From assembly GCA_019248265.1 (NCBI GenBank), contig JAEHGX010000003.1:1-32616 (forward strand): a stretch of DNA of 32,616 nucleotides. The letters are read 5' to 3'. A program made the position numbers and the translations under genes. Below, piece by piece: positions 28,398-32,616 of this stretch. The DNA comes from Candidatus Falkowbacteria bacterium S5_I03. GTDB taxonomy: Bacteria > Patescibacteriota > Patescibacteriia > Patescibacteriales > UBA12465. The notes beneath the pieces were generated by a model. That model did no database searches. It worked only from the letters and a program-made list of their open reading frames with translations, and was not told the origin of the DNA. How positions within the stretch are numbered: the first letter of the stretch is position 1; each line of letters begins with the position of its first letter.

Positions 28398-29498
28398 ATG
28401 AAATATTGTACAAGATGTGAATTAAAAAAAGATAAAAATAAATTCATACCAAGAAAAACAAATGGAAATTTTGTAAAAAAAGATGGAACACCTAGAACTA
28501 CAAATGTATGTTCTGACTGTATATCTTTAGCAAAAAAAATGACATACAAAAATAAAGAAATGCTTCCAAGATATATATATAAACATCAAGTTAGAAATTC
28601 AATAAAAAGAGGACATTTAGCGCCATCATATACACTTGAAGAATTTACTAAATGGATATATAGTCAAAATAATTTTAATATATTGTTTGAAAATTGGGAA
28701 AAATCAGGATACAAAAAAGAATTAATTCCTTCTTGTGATAGATTGGAGAATTCAAAAGGATATTCTTTTGATAATATAGAACTTGTTACTTTTGGAGAAA
28801 ATGCAAATAGAGCATACAATGATACAAAAAATTGTGTGTTAGGTAGCTCATCAAGAAAAGTGTATCAGTATTCGCTTGATGGTTATTTTATAAAAGAACA
28901 TATTTCTCAAGCAGATGCTCAAAGAAATGTACCAAATGCAGATCAAAGAAATATATCTGCTTGTTGTGAAGGAAAAATAAATCAACATGCTAGATTCCAA
29001 TGGAAACATAATTATGAAGGACCAAAAATTAATCCAGTTGAAACAATAAATGATTACAATAGACCAATATATAAATATTGTGCATTTACTGGAAAACTTG
29101 AGAATAAATTTAATTCTTTATTAGATATAGAAGGTGATACAAATTACATAGTTAGAGTAAGATGGAGCATTAGGGAAGAAAAACATGTTGAATTTAAGCA
29201 GTATTTATTTGATGAATTAACAAAAGAGGAATATTTAAATAAATTTAAAATACCATCAACAAAGCCAGTACACGCATATGATGAAAAATTAAATTTTTTA
29301 GGAAAATATGAATCTGTTGCAGAAGCAAGTAAATATTTTGATAATTCAAGTTCTGCAATATCAAGATCATGTCAAAAAAAAAATAAAGCATTGACAAATG
29401 GATACAGTTTTAGATTTTTCTATGAAGACGAAATTGCAGAAGCAAAACATAGACTATACAACGCAGAACATCTAATAGCTGGAAATATTATAGAATAA
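28398..29498 (+). CDS. HNH-like homing endonuclease with NUMOD1 repeats, fused to a helicase 3' end copy
   Basis: The 366-residue ORF has an N-terminal zinc finger (CTRCE, VCSDC). The nuclease region SCDRLENSKGYSFDNIELVTFGEN (about 112-135) is followed by at least two NUMOD1-like modules, VYQYSLDGYFIKEHIS...FQWKH and PVHAYDEKLNFLGKYESVAEASKYF...SFRFF. Its last 17 residues (from 29445) match the helicase end at 11 positions in K-H-R-L-x-N-A-x-H-L-x-x-G-x-x-I-E. So the endonuclease landed in the helicase 3' end, and the original end now belongs to its ORF while a replacement end sits upstream, or the reverse. Confidence 0.82.
   Translation: MKYCTRCELKKDKNKFIPRKTNGNFVKKDGTPRTTNVCSDCISLAKKMTYKNKEMLPRYIYKHQVRNSIKRGHLAPSYTLEEFTKWIYSQNNFNILFENWEKSGYKKELIPSCDRLENSKGYSFDNIELVTFGENANRAYNDTKNCVLGSSSRKVYQYSLDGYFIKEHISQADAQRNVPNADQRNISACCEGKINQHARFQWKHNYEGPKINPVETINDYNRPIYKYCAFTGKLENKFNSLLDIEGDTNYIVRVRWSIREEKHVEFKQYLFDELTKEEYLNKFKIPSTKPVHAYDEKLNFLGKYESVAEASKYFDNSSSAISRSCQKKNKALTNGYSFRFFYEDEIAEAKHRLYNAEHLIAGNIIE
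29445..29498 (+). repeat. Helicase C-terminal end, copy B
   Basis: The end of the endonuclease ORF, translated KHRLYNAEHLIAGNIIE. It is followed directly by the normal AAAGGAAAACACC spacing to the next phage gene. Copy B may therefore be the original helicase end. Confidence 0.75.
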
Positions 29499-29509
29499 AG
29501 GAAAACACC

Positions 29510-29719
29510 ATGAAATTTACAGATTACGAAAAACAAAATCCAAACTTTGACATATTTGAGGATGATTTATCAGATATAGTTGATTCGGAAGATCAAGACG
29601 AATGCAAAGCAAATATCTTATATGCAATAAAAGAAACAGCTGGATTACCACCTAGAGATATTTACGAAGCAATTAAAAATGTTGTAGAATCATATTACGG
29701 CGGAGTAGCATTCGCATAA
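29510..29719 (+). CDS. Small acidic hypothetical protein, 69 aa
   Basis: ATG follows AAAGGAAAACACC. The first half is acidic (FDIFEDDLSDIVDSEDQDE), then LPPRDIYEAIKNVVESYYGG. No family is recognised. It would originally have followed the helicase gene directly. Confidence 0.65.
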   Translation: MKFTDYEKQNPNFDIFEDDLSDIVDSEDQDECKANILYAIKETAGLPPRDIYEAIKNVVESYYGGVAFA

Positions 29720-29730
29720 AGGAAAACACA

Positions 29731-30360
29731 ATGGAACTTAAAAAACCAACAGACTTATACTATATTCAAGACTCAAGAGAATACGTTGGTAACTGCGTAG
29801 TCTTCTGGGGTAAGAACAATAGTGGTTATGTATGCGACATCAATAAAGCTGGATTATATACTTATGAAGAAGCTATGTCTCAGCACAAATCAAGACACAC
29901 TGATATCCCATGGCTAAAAGAAGATGTTGAAAACGCACTTAGAACATTCTGTGATGCACAATATCTTTCAAAGCGCCAGCATGAGGTATACGATGAGCTA
30001 CAAGAGCTTAAAAACCAAAGAGCAATAGAAAACAAGGCTAGAGAAGAATCAATCAATGCTAGCCAATTAAAAGATGATTTATTTTACACAATTGAAGTAT
30101 TAAATAGTAATATATCTTTGCCACTTATTAAAGAAGACATTATTGATGCAATAAGAGAATATGTTACTCCATCTCAATATTTTAATTCATATCATACGCC
30201 AATTATTTATAAAATGATTGCATCTGAAATATTTGACTCATTAGTTGAAAACAAATATTTATTTGAATGTGAAAAATGTGGAAAATATCAAGATTATTTA
30301 GAGGAAGATTTATGCTACAGCTGCAACGAAGAACTAGAAGAGGAAAAAGATGACAACTAA
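29731..30360 (+). CDS. Hypothetical protein with C-terminal zinc ribbon, 209 aa
   Basis: The N-terminus YYIQDSREYVGNCVVFWGKNNSGYVCDINKAG...YTYEEAMSQ recalls small unknown phage proteins that carry a similar 'tryptophan-glycine' strand. The middle is helical and charged. The C-terminus has CEKCG and CYSC (about residues 183-200), a zinc ribbon. Function is unknown. One octamer copy (29972-29979) is read in the third frame. Confidence 0.7.
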   Translation: MELKKPTDLYYIQDSREYVGNCVVFWGKNNSGYVCDINKAGLYTYEEAMSQHKSRHTDIPWLKEDVENALRTFCDAQYLSKRQHEVYDELQELKNQRAIENKAREESINASQLKDDLFYTIEVLNSNISLPLIKEDIIDAIREYVTPSQYFNSYHTPIIYKMIASEIFDSLVENKYLFECEKCGKYQDYLEEDLCYSCNEELEEEKDDN

Positions 30361-30532
30361 TAAAGACTTAATTATAGACGAGCTAAAAGATCAAATTGAA
30401 AATTTATCTTATGAAAACAAAAGAATGGGTGATTTTCTTGAGTTACTAGGTTTAGAACCAGATGAGATAACTTCATATGTAATTAATGGCAACGAACAAG
30501 ATGTTAAAAGAATGATTGATTATGTAATCTAA
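30350..30532 (+). CDS. Small hypothetical protein, 60 aa
   Basis: The start overlaps the previous gene by 11 bases behind GAAGAGGAAAAAG. The first 30 residues form a likely coiled coil (ELKDQIENLSYENKRM). No family is recognised. A structured RNA candidate follows. Confidence 0.6.
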   Translation: MTTNKDLIIDELKDQIENLSYENKRMGDFLELLGLEPDEITSYVINGNEQDVKRMIDYVI

Positions 30533-30564
30533 AACAACACATAACCATTTATTTCCAAGCCATT

Positions 30565-30643
30565 GTGCCGACAAGAGGGCAAACGAGTAATTTCTTTTTG
30601 CGGTAGCAAAAAAAATTACGAGAGCTGTCCTCTGCAGTCGGAA
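30565..30643 (+). ncRNA. Long structured hairpin RNA candidate A
   Basis: Three nested stems: GTGCCGAC/GTCGGAAC at the base (30565-30572 with 30637-30644, one mismatch), AGAGGGCA/TGTCCTCT (30574-30581 with 30626-30633, one G-U), and GTAATTT-C-TTTTTGC with GCAAAAA-A-AAATTAC (30587-30601 with 30606-30619) closed by a GGTA loop. A second small hairpin, CTACTGCAAGTAG, lies at about 30666-30678. The GC-rich outer stem and AT-rich inner stem recur in candidate B (31806-31891). Confidence 0.6.
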
Positions 30644-30701
30644 CTTGTGGTCTTGATAAGCTCTCTACTGCAAGTAGTAAAAAACAAAACAGGGATATAT
30701 T

Positions 30702-30968
30702 ATGAAAGATGAATTATCTATTGACATATTAAAATCAAAATATGATATTGATATTGGAGACAAAATAACTTATGCTAAAACAAAATGTACGGTACTTAAA
30801 ATTGGAACAAGCAATACTGGAATGCTTGTAATGTTTTTAAAAGATATAAAAAAAAGCAAAAATGAGTTAACTTATGGATTTATTATTAGAGAAGATGAAA
30901 TAAGTAAGCTTTATTTACATAAAAGATTTAAAAAAGCTAGTGAACTATTTAGAAAAAAGGAAAAATAA
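30702..30968 (+). CDS. Small hypothetical protein, 88 aa
   Basis: The core DIDIGDKITYAKTKCTVLKIGTSNTGMLVMFLKDIKKSKNELT resembles the second half of the protein at 31160. Its beta-rich pattern 'I-x-I-G-D-x-[IV]-x-Y...K-C' suggests a small barrel domain. The C-terminal tail is basic. Function is unknown. AGGGATATATT lies before the ATG. Confidence 0.6.
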   Translation: MKDELSIDILKSKYDIDIGDKITYAKTKCTVLKIGTSNTGMLVMFLKDIKKSKNELTYGFIIREDEISKLYLHKRFKKASELFRKKEK

Positions 30969-31163
30969 ATGAAAAGAAAAATAAAAAATGCATTAAGAAT
31001 GACATTCAAGCAACATTCAGAAGAATTAGACTTAAATCTTTTTAAACAAAATGTAGAAAAAATAGACTTTGGATATATTACAGAACAAGGAAATTCTTTT
31101 GTAGATGGTGAGATTCAAGAGTTTGCAACCATTAAAATATATTTCAAAAAGGATAATAAATGA
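30969..31163 (+). CDS. Small hypothetical protein, 64 aa
   Basis: It follows the previous gene with no gap, behind AAAAAGGAAAAATAA. It is basic at the N-terminus, then mixed. No family is recognised. It overlaps the next gene by four bases. Confidence 0.6.
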   Translation: MKRKIKNALRMTFKQHSEELDLNLFKQNVEKIDFGYITEQGNSFVDGEIQEFATIKIYFKKDNK

Positions 31164-31501
31164 ATCATGAGATTTATAAAGAACAAATGGATATGCTAGA
31201 TACAAAAGCTAAAGAACTATCTAAGCAAATTGATATAGTTAATATTCAAAAAAAAATATTAAAATATAATTATATTGAATTTTTAAAAAAAGAAGCAAAT
31301 ATTGAAATTGGAGATAGAGTTATGTATAGAGGAAATAAATGCTGGATATATGAATTTTCATTTGATTACTTTAATAAAGGATTAGTTGCAAAACTTAAAA
31401 AAGTTAAAAAAGATGGAACAAATGGAGAACAATCAGCTGATTCATATGGAACTCTAGTTGATAAACTAATAAGGACAATAAATGAACAAACAAGAATTTA
31501 G
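31160..31501 (+). CDS. Hypothetical protein, 113 aa, coiled coil plus barrel-like domain
   Basis: Residues 1-45 form a likely coiled coil (EQMDMLDTKAKELSKQIDIVNIQKKIL). Then IEIGDRVMYRGNKCWIYEFSFDYFNKGLVAKLKKVKK matches the barrel-like core of the protein at 30702. The two are therefore domain paralogues. Function is unknown. Confidence 0.6.
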   Translation: MNHEIYKEQMDMLDTKAKELSKQIDIVNIQKKILKYNYIEFLKKEANIEIGDRVMYRGNKCWIYEFSFDYFNKGLVAKLKKVKKDGTNGEQSADSYGTLVDKLIRTINEQTRI

Positions 31502-31754
31502 AATGAAAGACAAACACAGATCTTTTAAACATCAAAAAGCGCCAGTTATTAATAAACCAGACACATCTCTATCTGGCGCTATTATAGATAATAACACTTT
31601 AGAAAATAGCATGTTAGATGACTTATGTTCTGTATTTCAAGAATCAACTTCTAAAGCGCCAGATAAGAAGAACTCATACAATAAGGTACTTATATCAGCA
31701 ATAATAATTTCAGCTGTTGTATCTACCTTAATATATCTATCTGGCGCTAATTAA
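31482..31754 (+). CDS. Small tail-anchored membrane protein, 90 aa
   Basis: Start ATG 31482 overlaps the previous gene. An alternative start is ATG 31503. The first 65 residues are polar, and residues about 68-87 (VLISAIIISAVVSTLIYL) form one membrane helix followed by a short end, so the protein would be anchored by its C-terminus with the N-terminus in the cytoplasm. Four octamer copies fall in 273 bases, read as Lys-Ala-Pro or Leu-Ser-Gly-Ala. No family is recognised. Confidence 0.6.
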   Translation: MNKQEFRMKDKHRSFKHQKAPVINKPDTSLSGAIIDNNTLENSMLDDLCSVFQESTSKAPDKKNSYNKVLISAIIISAVVSTLIYLSGAN

Positions 31755-31805
31755 AAACCATCAAGCTTAGGTATTTATTTTTTAATATCTTGCAGATGCT
31801 TATGC

Positions 31806-31891
31806 AAACCACAACTGTGCACTGCTCTCGAAATTTTTTTGTTCCGCTACGCTACACAAAAGAAATTTCTCATTGGCGCCCGTTGTGGTTT
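31806..31891 (+). ncRNA. Long structured hairpin RNA candidate B
   Basis: AAACCACAAC (31806-31815) pairs perfectly with GTTGTGGTTT (31882-31891). Inside, GAAATTT-TTTTGT (31830-31842) pairs with ACAAAA-G-AAATTTC (31856-31869), leaving a C/G-rich loop of 13 bases. Between the stems GTGC and GGCGC can also pair. A T-rich tail follows. The architecture parallels candidate A (30565-30643). Confidence 0.6.
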
Positions 31892-32101
31892 GAGGGTGAG
31901 GGTTGTTTTTGTTTTAATCATTACTATATATTATTACTTTACTCTATAGAGCTACGAGATTTTTTATATGCAAAAACACTATGTCAGATACCATATTATC
32001 GAGAATTTATTTAATTTAAAAAGCGAAACCACGAGACAATTTTTATATCAAAATTTTGTCAAAAAAGTGTTCCATAGTTTCCTTTTTTAAATTCAATTAA
32101 C

Positions 32102-32129
32102 GAAACTGTAAGTTTCCATTTGTTATAAT
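32102..32129 (+). promoter_or_regulatory. Promoter with upstream palindrome for the RepL-like gene
   Basis: An extended -10, TG-T-TATAAT, ends at 32129, 33 bases before the ATG. The palindrome GAAACT-GTA-AGTTTC (32102-32116) lies just upstream over the -35 zone, a natural place for a repressor or autoregulation. The AGGAG ribosome binding site follows at about 32151. Confidence 0.5.
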
Positions 32130-32162
32130 ATTGATGACTAAAAAAATATTAGGAGAACGAGA

Positions 32163-32616
32163 ATGGAAAAATACTTAGACCATCAGTATATCGAAAAAAG
32201 TCGAATTACTAACTTAAAAGAAGTTACAAATTCAAAAGGTGAAGTGACTCAAGCAGCAGAAGCTAGACTTGTAGTTTATCAAATTAATTTGGCAAATACA
32301 CAAGGAATGAAAAATATGAAATACAACGATTTATCAACAATTGGTGAAACAATAATTAAATCTAATCTTGATGCTAAGATGTTCTTTTTTATTATAAGAC
32401 ATCAATCTCAAAACTCAATGCTTAAGAAGTCTTACGGAACTGATTTAGCTACTACAAGCTATATAGCTAAGAAGTTCGATGTAACACCTCAAAAGGTTAG
32501 AGGATTTATAAGGGAATGTATAGAACAAAAGCTACTTAAAAAGCTCTCTAAGAACTTTATTATTAATCCATATATTGTTGCGCCATATATGATTAAAAAC
32601 AATCAATTGCATCAAC
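32163..32616 (+). CDS. RepL-like replication initiator / winged-helix protein, 3' partial
   Basis: ATG 32163 follows AGGAGAACGAG. About 151 codons are visible and the gene runs off the window. The part from residue 85 (AKMFFFIIRHQSQ...TSYIAKKFDVTPQKVRGFIRECIEQKLLKKLSKNFIINPYIV) is a helix-turn-helix with a winged end and closing 'I-N-P-Y'. This matches the plasmid replication protein RepL pattern as I remember it. RepL initiates replication of some plasmids and phage-plasmids. A transcription regulator of similar fold cannot be excluded. Confidence 0.5.
   Translation, partial: MEKYLDHQYIEKSRITNLKEVTNSKGEVTQAAEARLVVYQINLANTQGMKNMKYNDLSTIGETIIKSNLDAKMFFFIIRHQSQNSMLKKSYGTDLATTSYIAKKFDVTPQKVRGFIRECIEQKLLKKLSKNFIINPYIVAPYMIKNNQLHQ

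Larger units (their letters stand above)
887..31748. repeat. Dispersed octamer AGCGCCAG/CTGGCGCT, about 38 copies
   Basis: Forward AGCGCCAG starts at 1685, 5176, 7832, 8879, 9230, 10449, 11721, 14156, 15671, 16169, 17948, 18632, 21028, 21630, 22559, 22847, 27761, 29972, 31538 and 31655. CTGGCGCT starts at 887, 1000, 2679, 4795, 7584, 9301, 9619, 11627, 12755, 15940, 16039, 18330, 20444, 21593, 22586, 24025, 31573 and 31741. I counted by eye. In coding regions it is read as (K/L)AP, SGA, LAL, SAR, LWR or KRQ, so all three frames are used and both strands equally. Confidence 0.85.
31755..32162 (+). other. Gene-free region before the RepL-like gene
   Basis: These 408 bases hold no credible gene. 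They contain the hairpin RNA candidate B, a T-rich stretch after it (31900-31916) that may terminate transcription, a run of AT-rich short inverted repeats, repeated AGTTTCC words at about 32079 and 32111, and a promoter with a palindrome. The position directly before a RepL-like gene makes it a place where a replication origin or iteron-like sites could lie. Confidence 0.45.

Noticed and set aside
31790-32014. 74-residue ORF after the membrane-protein gene
   Set aside because: It runs through both arms of a long hairpin RNA candidate, has no RBS and an implausible composition.
1-32616. CRISPR array
   Set aside because: No regularly spaced repeats of 20-40 bases were seen. The dispersed octamer has irregular spacing.

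Overview
The window is AT-rich (about 30% GC by eye) and essentially every gene lies on the + strand. Genes are packed head to tail, often with ATGA or TAATG overlaps and AAAGGA-type ribosome binding sites. The content (ribonucleotide reductase, dNMP kinase, MazG-like hydrolase, Sak4-like recombinase, RuvC-like resolvase, HU, a primase-helicase, and many tiny unknown genes) is that of the DNA-metabolism region of a large tailed bacteriophage or phage-plasmid. No capsid, tail, packaging or lysis gene was recognised. A RepL-like replication gene at the right edge makes a phage-plasmid lifestyle possible. The host cannot be named from this window.

Layout. 1-4.3 kb: short unknown genes, including a beta-helix protein, a DpnD/PcfM-like protein and zinc-ribbon miniproteins. 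4.3-9.4 kb: a Cas4/RecB-like nuclease and an SF2 helicase whose Walker A motif carries a LAGLIDADG intein with class 3 features. 9.4-14.8 kb: a structured intergenic region, a Walker ATPase fused to a primase-like domain, small genes, a Sak4-like ATPase and a probable single-strand binding protein. 14.8-16.6 kb: a RuvC-like gene split by a homing endonuclease cassette, then HU. 16.6-22.2 kb: nucleotide metabolism (NrdA, NrdB, dNMP kinase, MazG-like). 22.2-24.2 kb: accessory genes. 24.2-29.5 kb: one UvrD/FBH1-like helicase gene surrounded and interrupted by four homing endonuclease genes. 29.5-32.6 kb: small genes, two similarly folded RNA candidates and the RepL-like gene.

Together the recognised genes make and recycle dNTPs, prime and unwind DNA, and recombine and resolve it. 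Overlaid on them is a heavy load of mobile elements: one intein, one group I intron with two endonuclease genes in different loops, and three further endonuclease genes. All sit in or beside conserved motifs of replication and recombination genes.

Three signals stand out. (1) The octamer AGCGCCAG/CTGGCGCT occurs about 38 times on both strands and in all reading frames, where a random AT-rich sequence would give well under one. It is nearly absent from the mobile elements. (2) The UvrD-like helicase has an 8-base interruption exactly inside Walker A, with a stop codon between two identical TCT codons. (3) The endonuclease after that helicase carries, in frame, a second diverged copy of the helicase's last 17 codons.
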